Of a stretch of 64,000 nt of DNA, positions 26,951 through 35,396 are shown in pieces; positions within the stretch are counted from its first letter, which is position 1; each line of letters starts with the position of its first letter. The position numbers and the translations under genes are program-made. The DNA is taken from assembly GCA_945906305.1 (NCBI GenBank), contig CAMDQT010000011.1:36707-100706 (forward strand), read 5' to 3'. A model generated the notes under the pieces. That model searched no databases. It saw only the letters and a program-made list of their open reading frames with translations, and was not told the DNA's origin. This stretch comes from Ferrithrix thermotolerans DSM 19514. Its GTDB lineage: Bacteria > Actinomycetota > Acidimicrobiia > Acidimicrobiales > CAIXPF01.

Positions 26951-28078
26951 TCAGTCGAACGTGATGACGGTGCGGGTCGTCTGACGGTTCCGCATCAGGT
27001 CATAGCCGTGGTTGATCTCATCGAGCTTGATGCGGTGGGACACCATCTCGTCCAGCAGGAGCTTGCCGTCGAGGTAGAGATCAATGAAGCGTGGCATGTC
27101 GAGGCGGAACTGGTTCGAGCCCATCATCGAGCCCTTGAACGTCTTCTCACCCATGAAGACCTCGTGAGCAGGTAGCTCGAAGTTGGTCCCCATCGGAGCC
27201 ATACCGATGATGGTGGCAACGCCACGGGGTCGCAGCATGCGGAACGCCTGCTCGCCAGTCTGCTTGCTGCCAATGGCCTCAAAGGCGAAGTCGACGCCGC
27301 CTCCGGTGAGCTCCTTCACCTGCTCCACCGCATCACCCTCCGTGGCGTTGACAACATGGGTGGCCCCAAGCTGGCGAGCTACATCGAGCTTGGGGGCGGT
27401 GACATCAATGGCGATGATCTTCGAAGCGCCCGCAATGCGAGCGCCCTGGATGGCCGACAGGCCGATACCGCCGGCACCGATGACCGCAACTTCGGAGCCC
27501 GGCTCGACCCGCGCCGTGCGGAACACCGCACCGAGGCCGGTCGTGACGCCACAGCCGATGAGCGATGCCCGATCAAGGGGCATCTCCTCGCGGATCTTCA
27601 CCACCGCGTTCTCGTGGACCAGCATCATCTCGGCGAATGCGCCGAGGCGGGCGAACTGCGCCAGCGACTCGCCCTTGGTGTTGCGCAGCCGGGATGATGC
27701 GCCTCGAGGGCGCGCTACCGCGCCGGGGTTGTCGCAGATGGACAGGTGACCGGAGAGGCAGTAGCGACACTTGCCACAGAACACCGAAAGGCAGGAGATC
27801 ACATGATCGCCGGGCTTGACGTAGGTGACGTCCTCGCCGACAGCTTCGACGATGCCAGCTGCCTCATGGCCCATCACGGCCGGCAACTTGGTCTGCCACA
27901 GGCCCTCCATGAAGTGCAGGTCAGAGTGGCACAACCCAGAGGCCACCACCCGCATCAACACCTCGTTGGCGGCTGGCTTGTCGATGGAGACCTCCTCGAT
28001 CTCCAACTCGCCGGGAATCTGGTTCAGAACTGCTGCGCGCACGGGGTGCTCCCACTCGGCCGGGGCTAGGGTCGCCAT
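26951..28078 (-). CDS. zinc-dependent alcohol dehydrogenase
   Basis: A 375-aa medium-chain dehydrogenase. Catalytic zinc ligands are in GLCHSDLH, GHEAAGIVE and LIGCGVTTGLGAV; the structural zinc site is CGKCRYCLSGHLSIC. The NAD-binding motif is VIGAGGIGLSAIQGAR near residue 200. It resembles the class III / mycothiol- or NDMA-dependent alcohol dehydrogenases of actinobacteria. Which alcohol or aldehyde it uses cannot be told. Start ATG 28078. Confidence 0.9.
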   Translation of the reverse strand: MATLAPAEWEHPVRAAVLNQIPGELEIEEVSIDKPAANEVLMRVVASGLCHSDLHFMEGLWQTKLPAVMGHEAAGIVEAVGEDVTYVKPGDHVISCLSVFCGKCRYCLSGHLSICDNPGAVARPRGASSRLRNTKGESLAQFARLGAFAEMMLVHENAVVKIREEMPLDRASLIGCGVTTGLGAVFRTARVEPGSEVAVIGAGGIGLSAIQGARIAGASKIIAIDVTAPKLDVARQLGATHVVNATEGDAVEQVKELTGGGVDFAFEAIGSKQTGEQAFRMLRPRGVATIIGMAPMGTNFELPAHEVFMGEKTFKGSMMGSNQFRLDMPRFIDLYLDGKLLLDEMVSHRIKLDEINHGYDLMRNRQTTRTVITFD

Positions 28079-28141
28079 GACCGTAGCGCCCCGATCGAGG
28101 GTCTCGCCTCACCGCCAGCGTGACGAAGCGCGAACCCCTGT

Positions 28142-29422
28142 TCAGCCCGTCGCGCCGGCAGCAGCGACCTCGGCCGCGGCCTCCGCGGCGAGGGCCACCG
28201 TCTCGTCGATGATGGCCTCATCGTGGGCCAAGCTGGGAAACAACGCTTCATAGGGACCCGGCGCGAGGGCTACACCGCGGCGCAACATGGCATGAAAGAA
28301 CGCGGCATAGCGCCCGTTGCCCGCTGCCGCCTGCGCATCGTCGAAGGAACGTACCGGCTCCTCGGCGAAGAACAAGCCAAGCAGCGGCCCCACCCGTGGC
28401 ACTTGTACCGCCAGACCAGCGGCACCAATGGCCGCAGCAAGTCCGTCGGCCAAGCGCATCGCGATTCGGTCGAGCTCTCGATAGGCGTTGCGGTCCAACT
28501 GCTCCAAGACCGCCAGGCCGGCCGCCGTGGCGAGTGGATTGCCCGACAACGTGCCCGCTTGGTAGACGGGCCCCAACGGGGCGAGATTGCTCATCACCTG
28601 ACGCGATCCGGCGAATGCGCCGACGGGCAGGCCACCACCGATGACTTTGCCGAAACACCACAGGTCCGGCCGTACGCCGGAGAACTCCTCGGCGCCGCCA
28701 TAGGCCAGGCGGAACCCGGTAATGACCTCGTCGAAGCACAGCAGCACCCCGTGTTCGTCACAGGCCTGTCGCAGCGCGGCCAGAAACCCCGGTTCCGGAC
28801 CGACCAGACCCATGTTGGCGGCGACGGGCTCGACGACGACCACGGCAGTGTTCTCGTCGAGGTCGGGAACGACGTTGAACGGCGCCACCACCGTGTCCGC
28901 CACGGCGGCATCGGGCACACCCGCCGAACCGGACAGCCCCTGGTTGGCCACCCCGCTTCCGCCCGCCGCGAGCAGTGAATCACTGTGGCCGTGATAGTGG
29001 CCCGCAAACTTCACGATCTTGGTCCGACCGGTGGCCCCACGCGCCAGGCGCAATGCTGACATGACGGCCTCGGTGCCAGAGGAAACCAACCGGACCTGTT
29101 CCACTCCGCCGACTCGCTGCACAATGGCCTCGGCCAACAACACTTCGCGCTCGGTCGGCGCGCCAAAAGTGGTGCCTTGCGGCGCGGCGGCGCAAATAGC
29201 AGCGATGACTGCGGGGTGGGCGTGGCCCAAAATCGAAGCCCCGTAGCTCTGCACATAGTCGATGTAGCGCCGACCCTCGGCGTCGGTCACGTAGGCGCCC
29301 TCCCCGGAGGCGACGAAATAGGGCGTGCCACCGACCGAGCGGAAGGAACGAACGGGCGAATTGACGCCGCCAGGAATGACCTTCCGGGCCCGCTCAAACC
29401 ACTCGGCGTTCGTCGCGGTCAC
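28142..29422 (-). CDS. hemL: glutamate-1-semialdehyde 2,1-aminomutase
   Basis: A 426-aa class III aminotransferase-fold PLP enzyme that makes 5-aminolevulinate in the C5 pathway. The PLP lysine is Lys259 (CFGKVIGGGLPVGA), and the typical start VIPGGVNSPVRSF and loop FAGHYHGHSDSLL are present. GTG 29422 overlaps the hemB stop (GTGA). Together with hemA it shows that haem is made from glutamyl-tRNA here. Confidence 0.97.
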   Translation of the reverse strand: MTATNAEWFERARKVIPGGVNSPVRSFRSVGGTPYFVASGEGAYVTDAEGRRYIDYVQSYGASILGHAHPAVIAAICAAAPQGTTFGAPTEREVLLAEAIVQRVGGVEQVRLVSSGTEAVMSALRLARGATGRTKIVKFAGHYHGHSDSLLAAGGSGVANQGLSGSAGVPDAAVADTVVAPFNVVPDLDENTAVVVVEPVAANMGLVGPEPGFLAALRQACDEHGVLLCFDEVITGFRLAYGGAEEFSGVRPDLWCFGKVIGGGLPVGAFAGSRQVMSNLAPLGPVYQAGTLSGNPLATAAGLAVLEQLDRNAYRELDRIAMRLADGLAAAIGAAGLAVQVPRVGPLLGLFFAEEPVRSFDDAQAAAGNGRYAAFFHAMLRRGVALAPGPYEALFPSLAHDEAIIDETVALAAEAAAEVAAAGATG

Positions 29423-30396
29423 AACGCCGCCGCAAGGTCGCGAGCAAGATACGTGAGGATCAAATCGGCGCCGGCACGCTTGATGGCCGTGAGCTGTTCG
29501 AGCGCAACGGCGTCACCGTCGATCCAACCTCGTTCGGCGGCGGCTTTGATCATGGCGTACTCACCGGACACGTGGTACGCCGCCAACGGAACGTCCACCT
29601 CCGCCCGGGCCCGACTGATGATGTCGAGGTAGGCCAAGGCCGGCTTCACCATGACCATGTCCGCACCTTCGGCGAGGTCGAAACGGATCTCCTCCAGCGC
29701 TTCGCGAGCGTTGCGGTAGTCCTGCTGGTAGCCCTTTCGGTCCCCGCCGCCCTCAATGGTGACATCGACGGCATCGCGAAAAGGCCCGTACAACGCCGAG
29801 GCGAACTTGGCGGCGTAGGCCATGATCGCCACGTCGTGGAAACCCTCCTCATCGAGGGCCTCACGAATGGCCAGAACCTGGCCGTCCATCATCCCGCTAG
29901 GAGCCACGATGGACGCGCCCGCCTCGGCCTGAGCCACCGCCACCTGGCCGTACAGTTCGATCGTCGCATCGTTGTCGGGTTGGCCATGATCGTCGAGCAC
30001 CCCACAATGGCCGTGGGAGGTGTACTCATCGAGGCAGAGGTCCGCCATCAGCACCACGTCGTCGCCGACATCGTCGCGCAGGTCCCGTAGGGCCATTTGA
30101 ACAATGCCGTCCGCTGCCCACGCCTGACTGCCCTCAGCGTCCTTGTGAGCGGGAATGCCGAAGAGAATCACGGCATTAATACCCATGGCCCGCAACTCCG
30201 CCACTTCCTGACGCAACGAGGCGCGGGAATGTTGCATCACGCCGGGTAGCGACACAATCGGCACCGGTGCATCGATGCCCTCCCGCACAAACAGAGGGGC
30301 GATGAGGTCATCGACCCCGAGACGGGTCTCGGCCACGAGCCGACGGAGAGCAGGCGTTCGGCGCAGGCGACGCAGACGGCGTTGAGGGAAGTTCAC
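29419..30396 (-). CDS. hemB: delta-aminolevulinic acid dehydratase (porphobilinogen synthase)
   Basis: A 325-aa enzyme that joins two 5-aminolevulinate molecules. Schiff-base lysines are Lys197 (AYAAKFASALYGPF) and Lys251 (VMVKPALAYLD). The metal site reads Cys121-Leu-Asp123 then Cys131, so the middle of the three zinc cysteines of the E. coli enzyme is Asp here. This mixed site could change metal preference. Start GTG 30396. The lysines and length are normal. Confidence 0.97.
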   Translation of the reverse strand: MNFPQRRLRRLRRTPALRRLVAETRLGVDDLIAPLFVREGIDAPVPIVSLPGVMQHSRASLRQEVAELRAMGINAVILFGIPAHKDAEGSQAWAADGIVQMALRDLRDDVGDDVVLMADLCLDEYTSHGHCGVLDDHGQPDNDATIELYGQVAVAQAEAGASIVAPSGMMDGQVLAIREALDEEGFHDVAIMAYAAKFASALYGPFRDAVDVTIEGGGDRKGYQQDYRNAREALEEIRFDLAEGADMVMVKPALAYLDIISRARAEVDVPLAAYHVSGEYAMIKAAAERGWIDGDAVALEQLTAIKRAGADLILTYLARDLAAAL

Positions 30397-30470
30397 GGTC
30401 CTGATCGTACTGCCGCCGCAGCTACCGGTCCCGAGCCGCCGAAACCAAAATTACCCGCCGCGGTGACGGC

Positions 30471-31142
30471 CTAGAACAGACCGGCAAGCCGCTCGAGGTC
30501 GACGTCCACCATGGTGTCCACGACAAGGTCGGCGTGGCTGAGGTCGAGGTAGCGGGTGAGCCGGTTCGGCACCGCCACCGAAACCATGCCGGCGGCGTTC
30601 GCCGCCGTCACCCCGTGGCCCGAATCCTCCAAGGCCACCGCCCAGGCGGGGTCCACCCCGAGGCCGGCACACGCGGCCAAATACAGATCGGGTGATGGCT
30701 TCGCCTCAGCCACGTCGTCGCGACAGCGAGTGAAGGCAAATCGGGACATCAAGCCGAGATTCTCCAAGTGGGGCTCGACCCAACTCCGGGGCGAACTCGA
30801 CGCCACCGCCAGCCCGATACCCGCCGTCGTGGCCGCCTCGATCAACGCCGCCACGCCGGGCAGCAGGACCAGAGGGTCGCGCCAGCCTCGGGCACGGTCG
30901 CGCCGCTGGGCCTGCATCGCCTCCCTGTCGACGCGCCGCCCCAAACCGGCCTCAAGCTGGGACACCCAATCGACGTCCCAACTGGAGCCGATCACCTGCA
31001 CCCAGCGCTGGGGAGGAAACATCAGTCCGTGCTCGTCGAAAATGTCCGCGATCGCGCGGTACTCAGGCCATTCGGTGTCCACGATGAGCCCGTCGAAGTC
31101 GAACACCAGGGCAACGGGCAGGGTAGGGGGCACCGCAGCCAC
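30471..31142 (-). CDS. HAD-superfamily hydrolase, beta-phosphoglucomutase-like
   Basis: A 223-aa protein with HAD motif I VFDFDGLIVDTEWPEY, motif II VASSSPRSWVEP, the motif III Lys in EAKPSPDLYLAAC and motif IV ALEDSGHGVTAANAAGM. The helical cap after motif I places it in the phosphoglucomutase-like class. Substrate is not evident. It sits between hemB and hemD, so it may clear a phosphorylated side product, but that is only position-based. Start GTG 31142. Confidence 0.87.
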   Translation of the reverse strand: MAAVPPTLPVALVFDFDGLIVDTEWPEYRAIADIFDEHGLMFPPQRWVQVIGSSWDVDWVSQLEAGLGRRVDREAMQAQRRDRARGWRDPLVLLPGVAALIEAATTAGIGLAVASSSPRSWVEPHLENLGLMSRFAFTRCRDDVAEAKPSPDLYLAACAGLGVDPAWAVALEDSGHGVTAANAAGMVSVAVPNRLTRYLDLSHADLVVDTMVDVDLERLAGLF

Positions 31143-31175
31143 GCTAGCGACGGGAGCGGTGCCCCCGTCGCGTCG

Positions 31176-32279
31176 TCAACGACGAGCCCAGGCCAGCACC
31201 GCGTCGAGCAACCCGGTCACGTCGTAGCGCTCGGCGACCACGTCGACGCGCAGTCCGTGGGCCCGCATCGCCGTCGCGGTCACCGGTCCAATCGCGAACA
31301 GTGTCGGGCGCTGCGGCCCATCGGGCCACCGCCCGTTCGTCCCCATGTGGGCTAGGAACTGGGCCACCGTCGAGGGCGAACTGAACAGCACCGCATCCGC
31401 CATCGAAGCCGCGGCAAGCACGTCGTCGGGCACCACGGCGGCAACGCTGCGGTAGGCCGGCACTTCATCGACCACCCAGCCTGCAGCCCTCAATCCATTG
31501 GGCAGAACGTCCCGAGCGACCGCAGCCCGCACCAACAGCACCCTGCCGACGCGGCCTGGCAGCGGTGCAGGGAACGCGGCGAGCAGGCCCTCAGCCACAA
31601 ACGACGTCGGCACCAAGTCCGCTAGGAGATGCCCCGCCGCGAGAACGGCCGCCGTTGCCGGGCCTATGGCCGCCAAACGCACCCCGGCCAGCAGCCGAGC
31701 GTCGGGCACCGCGTCGAGCAGGGCATTCGCGCCGTTGGCGGAGGTGAGCACGACCCAGTCGTAGGCTCCGACCTGTCCCACCGCCGCGGCGAGCGCCGCA
31801 CCGCCATCCTGCGGGGCATCGATGGCGATGGTCGGCATCGCAACGACGTGCGCTCCCCAGCGCCGCAACGGCGTGCTCAGCGAGGACTGCTGGCGCCGCG
31901 GGCGGGTAACCACGATGCGCACGCCGAGCAGAGGTTGGAGTACCGCAGCCCGGCTCCCAAGCGCCGATCGCGCCAAGGTGACAACATCGTCCGCCGGGCC
32001 GGGGAGAAGGTCGAAGGATCGGCCCGAGCTGTCCAGCCGCGCACGATCTGCCGCTGAAGCGCCAAGGCCGTCGCCGTGGTAAAGCCGAACGAGGTCGCGC
32101 TCGATCGGCCAAGACGCCACGTCGACTGGCGGGTGCAGTTCGGCCGCGGGAGCCAACGCTCGGACCAACGGCCACAACGAGCGGTCTGCCATGACCAAGC
32201 TGGCTTCGCCGAGCAACTCGGCCGCTCGTCGAGTCAACAGATCTGGGTCACCCGGCCCGGCACCAACCAGCCACAACAC
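31176..32279 (-). CDS. hemD: uroporphyrinogen-III synthase with remnant CobA-like N-terminal domain
   Basis: A 367-aa protein. Residues about 120-367 are a HemD fold (RIVVTRPRRQQSSL, VVLTSANGANALL, LFSSPSTVAQFL). Residues 1-115 start like uroporphyrin-III C-methyltransferase (LWLVGAGPGDPDLLTRR), but the domain stops at about half its normal size and the catalytic GGDPFVFGRG loop is altered to HGDGLGASAAD. In many actinobacteria a full CobA is fused here. GTG 32279 is preferred over ATG 32315 since a GGAGGG lies eight bases upstream and the hemC stop falls between. Confidence 0.9.
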   Translation of the reverse strand: MLWLVGAGPGDPDLLTRRAAELLGEASLVMADRSLWPLVRALAPAAELHPPVDVASWPIERDLVRLYHGDGLGASAADRARLDSSGRSFDLLPGPADDVVTLARSALGSRAAVLQPLLGVRIVVTRPRRQQSSLSTPLRRWGAHVVAMPTIAIDAPQDGGAALAAAVGQVGAYDWVVLTSANGANALLDAVPDARLLAGVRLAAIGPATAAVLAAGHLLADLVPTSFVAEGLLAAFPAPLPGRVGRVLLVRAAVARDVLPNGLRAAGWVVDEVPAYRSVAAVVPDDVLAAASMADAVLFSSPSTVAQFLAHMGTNGRWPDGPQRPTLFAIGPVTATAMRAHGLRVDVVAERYDVTGLLDAVLAWARR

Positions 32280-32283
32280 CGGA

Positions 32284-33174
32284 TCAGCCCTCCAGCAGTG
32301 AGCGTCCGCCCTCATCGAGCAGATGCTTGGCTACCGCTCGACCGACGGCACAGGCATTCGGCGCTTGCCGCTCGGCTCGCAAGACGACGCGTCCGTCGAT
32401 CGAACCAATCAATCCTCTGACCAGCACCTCGCCCCCCTCCACGACGGTGGCGAAGGCCCCTGCCGGCAGGTTGCAGTCGCCACCCAACGTTGCCAGGAAG
32501 GCGCGCTCGGCGTCGAAACAGCGTCGGCTGAGGGGGTCCTCGAGATCGGCGAGCACACTGGCGACCTCCTCGTCGTCGGCCCGGCACTCCACCGCCAAGG
32601 TACCTTGAGCCACCTGGGGCAGCATGACCTCGGGTTCGAGAATCTCCGCCGCCCTCTCGGTCAGGCCAAGCCAGCCGAGCGCCGCAGCCGCGACCACGAT
32701 GGCATCGTGTTCCACGGCTTTGTCCAACCGGGTGCCGATGTTGCCCCGGAGGCTGGCGAAGGTGAGATCGGGGCGCAACCAGGCCAACTGGGTGCGGCGC
32801 CGAATCGAGCCCGTTGCCACCCTTGCCCCCAGCGCCAGATCACTCAACCGGCAGCCCACCAAGGCGTCACGCGGATCACGCCGGGTCGGGACCGCGGCGA
32901 TGAGCAGCCCGTCAGGGGTTTGGGAGGGGAGGTCCTTGCCGGAGTGCACAGCAATGTCGGCTTGGCCGGACAGGACAGCGAGTTGCACCTCTTTGGCGAA
33001 CACCCCTTTGCCACCGAGCTCCCAGATCGGGGTCGTCTTGTCAAGGTCTCCCGTGGTGTCGGTAGGCACCAAGCGCGTTTCCATCCCGGGGTGCAACGCC
33101 CGTAGGCGATCAGCCACCCAGTTGGTCTGTGCCAGGGCCTGGGCCGAGGAACGGGTGGCGATGCGGATCAGCAC
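32284..33174 (-). CDS. hemC: porphobilinogen deaminase (hydroxymethylbilane synthase)
   Basis: A 296-aa enzyme that chains four porphobilinogens. The cofactor attachment cysteine is Cys234 in LGGDCNLPAGAF, and substrate-binding parts GSIRRRTQL and LRGNIGTRLDK are present. Start GTG 33174, three bases after the hemA stop codon. It is followed by hemD with a short overlap of regulatory sequence, the usual hemACD order. Confidence 0.97.
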   Translation of the reverse strand: MLIRIATRSSAQALAQTNWVADRLRALHPGMETRLVPTDTTGDLDKTTPIWELGGKGVFAKEVQLAVLSGQADIAVHSGKDLPSQTPDGLLIAAVPTRRDPRDALVGCRLSDLALGARVATGSIRRRTQLAWLRPDLTFASLRGNIGTRLDKAVEHDAIVVAAAALGWLGLTERAAEILEPEVMLPQVAQGTLAVECRADDEEVASVLADLEDPLSRRCFDAERAFLATLGGDCNLPAGAFATVVEGGEVLVRGLIGSIDGRVVLRAERQAPNACAVGRAVAKHLLDEGGRSLLEG

Positions 33175-33177
33175 GAC

Positions 33178-34458
33178 TCAGGGCTCAAGGTTGAACAGCG
33201 ACGCAGCCGACTCGGCCATTCGCGCCCCGTGGGCGGTGCCAGCGGTGTCCTTGAGCGCCATCGTCGGGCCATGCAGCAGCTTGGCTACCAGCGATCGGGA
33301 CATGGCCTCGACCATCGCCCGATCGCGGTCACTCAGACGATCGAGTCGGGCCGCGAGTCGAGCCCATTCCAACTGCCGGAGGTCCTCGCCGTGGCGGTAC
33401 AACGCGGCGATCACCGGATCGGCGGTGCGGCCCGCCTCCTCGGCCTCGTAGCGCTCGATAGCCATTTGTACGAGCTCTTGTGCCTCAGCCACAGCGTGAC
33501 GTCGCTCCTCAAGCCCACGGTCGGTGTGGGCCCGAAGGTCGTCCAGATCGATCAAGCGCAAGCCATCGAGCCCGCGAGCCGCTGGGTCCACGTCACGGGG
33601 CATCGCCACGTCCAACACGACCAGACGGTCGCGGCCGCGCCGGCGGTCGCAGATCGCGCCGAGGCGGGCTGCGGTCAGCAGCGGACGAGCCGAGCCCGTC
33701 GAGGAAATCACCACATCGGCCTCGACGAGCACATCGTCAAGGCCATCGAGGGTGGCGGCTCGGGCGAGCACTTCGCCGCCAAGCTGGTTGCACAAGCTCT
33801 CGGCCCGCTCCCGGCTGCGGTTGGCCACCACAACCTCAGCCACCCCGGCCGCGACGGCTGCGCTAGCGATCCCACTGCCCATCTCGCCCGCCCCCAACAC
33901 GACTAGGCGGCGCCCTTCGAGGTGCCCGAGCAGCTCCGAGGCCAACTCGACCGCAGCATGAGAGATCGACGCGGTGCCCCGGCCAATGCTCGTCTCGGTA
34001 CGGACGCGCTTGCCGACCTCGACCGCCCGGCGGAACAACAGGTTGAGTGACGGGGTACAGACCCCCTCGACCTGGGCGGACTCCCAGCTGGTGCGCACCT
34101 GACCCAGGATCTCGTGCTCACCAAGGATCGCTGAATCCAAGCCGGCCGACACGGTGAACAGGTGCGCCGTCGCCTCGTGGTCGAAGTACGGCACGAACCG
34201 ATCGGACAACAGCGCCGGGTCGGCGCCGGTATGGGCGGCCACGGCGCTGCGTACCACCCGGAATGAATCGTGGAACCGTTCGGCATCGAGATAGATCTCA
34301 AGGCGGTGGCACGTGGCCAGTACGACCGCGCCCCGTACGAGTCCGGGCTCGATGAGATCGAGCGCCAGTTTCGCCTTCCCCTCGGGGGAGACGCTCACTG
34401 CCTCGAGCACGTCGAGCGGCACATGGCGATGGTTGAGGCCGAACGCGATGGTTACCAC
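33178..34458 (-). CDS. hemA: glutamyl-tRNA reductase
   Basis: A 426-aa enzyme for the first step of the C5 pathway. The catalytic cysteine is Cys50 (LATCHRLEIYL), in place of the more common STCNRTE. The NADPH domain motif is VVLGAGEMGSGIAS near residue 185 and the C-terminal dimerisation helix follows. Start GTG 34458. It lies 73 bases behind rex and is expected to be co-transcribed with it under Rex control. Confidence 0.96.
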   Translation of the reverse strand: MVTIAFGLNHRHVPLDVLEAVSVSPEGKAKLALDLIEPGLVRGAVVLATCHRLEIYLDAERFHDSFRVVRSAVAAHTGADPALLSDRFVPYFDHEATAHLFTVSAGLDSAILGEHEILGQVRTSWESAQVEGVCTPSLNLLFRRAVEVGKRVRTETSIGRGTASISHAAVELASELLGHLEGRRLVVLGAGEMGSGIASAAVAAGVAEVVVANRSRERAESLCNQLGGEVLARAATLDGLDDVLVEADVVISSTGSARPLLTAARLGAICDRRRGRDRLVVLDVAMPRDVDPAARGLDGLRLIDLDDLRAHTDRGLEERRHAVAEAQELVQMAIERYEAEEAGRTADPVIAALYRHGEDLRQLEWARLAARLDRLSDRDRAMVEAMSRSLVAKLLHGPTMALKDTAGTAHGARMAESAASLFNLEP

Positions 34459-34531
34459 GGTTGAACGAAGTTACCCGTTACGTCCGCCGAGGGAACCAAT
34501 CGCGGTGACACACGCCATCTCCCCGTCCGGC

Positions 34532-35194
34532 TCATGGCCACCCTCGCGTGGTCGTTCCAGGATCTCGATGGGATTGGTAGAAGCTCAGGATCTGCAGTTC
34601 GAGCGCCAAATCGACCTTCCGCAAGGAGATATTCTGCGGCACGGACACCAAGGCAGGAGCGAAGTTCAAGATGGCGGTCACCCCGGCGGCTACCAACTGG
34701 TCCGCCACCAACTGTGCCACCGCGCCGGGGGTCGCTATCACCCCGATGACTGGTTGATGGGCCTTCACCACTTCGGCCAAGTCGGACATCGGACGCACCG
34801 TCACGTCGCCCACCGCGGTCCCGACCTTCGCCTCGTCGGCATCAACAACTGCCGCGAGGGGGAAACCCCGGTCACTGAAACCGGCGTAGTTGGCAAGCGC
34901 CCGGCCAAGGTTGCCGGCACCAACCACCACCACCGGCCAGTCCTGGGTCACGCCCAGCGCCTGACGCATCTGGAACAACAGGTAGTCGACGTCGTAGCCA
35001 ACCCCGCGAGTGCCGTAGGTACCCAGATAGGACAGATCCTTGCGGACCTTGGCGGCGTTCACGCCCGCCAGTTCTGCCAGCCGCTCCGAGGAGACGGTGT
35101 CGATGCGCTGTCCGGCGAGCTCGACGAGGATGCGGAGATATTCGGGCAGGCGCGCCACGGTCGCATCGGGGATGCGCCGTGCGTGAACGTCCAC
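34532..35194 (-). CDS. rex: redox-sensing transcriptional repressor Rex
   Basis: A 220-aa NADH/NAD sensor. An N-terminal winged helix (about 10-75, with AKVRKDLSYLGTYGTRGVGY as the DNA-reading and linker part) is followed by a Rossmann domain with VVGAGNLGRAL at 91-101. GTG 35194 is chosen: the -10 box TAGGGT lies seven bases upstream, fitting a leaderless transcript, and the longer frame would run through the operator. Rex releases DNA when NADH is high, switching on respiration and haem genes. Confidence 0.96.
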   Translation of the reverse strand: MDVHARRIPDATVARLPEYLRILVELAGQRIDTVSSERLAELAGVNAAKVRKDLSYLGTYGTRGVGYDVDYLLFQMRQALGVTQDWPVVVVGAGNLGRALANYAGFSDRGFPLAAVVDADEAKVGTAVGDVTVRPMSDLAEVVKAHQPVIGVIATPGAVAQLVADQLVAAGVTAILNFAPALVSVPQNISLRKVDLALELQILSFYQSHRDPGTTTRGWP

Positions 35195-35201
35195 ATCAAC
35201 G

Positions 35202-35231
35202 ACCCTACAGAGCTTGTGCACAAAGTCACAA
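35202..35231 (-). promoter_or_regulatory. rex promoter with overlapping Rex operator
   Basis: The operator is at 35214-35231: TTGTG, eight bases, CACAA, exactly the 18-bp layout known for Rex sites. On the minus strand its first six bases TTGTGA act as a -35 element, followed by an 18-base spacer and the -10 TAGGGT at 35202-35207, then seven bases to the GTG of rex. Bound Rex would cover the -35 and most of the spacer, so the rex-hem operon should be autoregulated. Confidence 0.85.
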
Positions 35232-35306
35232 GGCCGGTAGGTGTGACCTTCGCCGCTTAGCGTGATCAAACCTCCCCAAGGCGCGGTGAGCCTTGCCCGT
35301 CGCGCC

Positions 35307-35396
35307 TCAGCGAGCGAGGAAAAAGAACTGCCCGACCGCGGCGACGAGGATGGCCCCGAGCAGTACCGCCACGACGAGCGTCGTTGCGGGGCGCAT
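35307..35396 (-). CDS. 29-residue single-pass membrane peptide
   Basis: The frame starts at ATG 35396, which shares its A with the TGA of the upstream SAM-hydrolase gene (TGATG), and ends at TGA 35307-35309. The product has a charged start (MRPATT), about 20 hydrophobic residues (LVVAVLLGAILVAAVG) and a short FFFLAR end. The stop-start overlap and clean hydrophobic core argue that it is translated. No family is recognised. Confidence 0.55.
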   Translation of the reverse strand: MRPATTLVVAVLLGAILVAAVGQFFFLAR

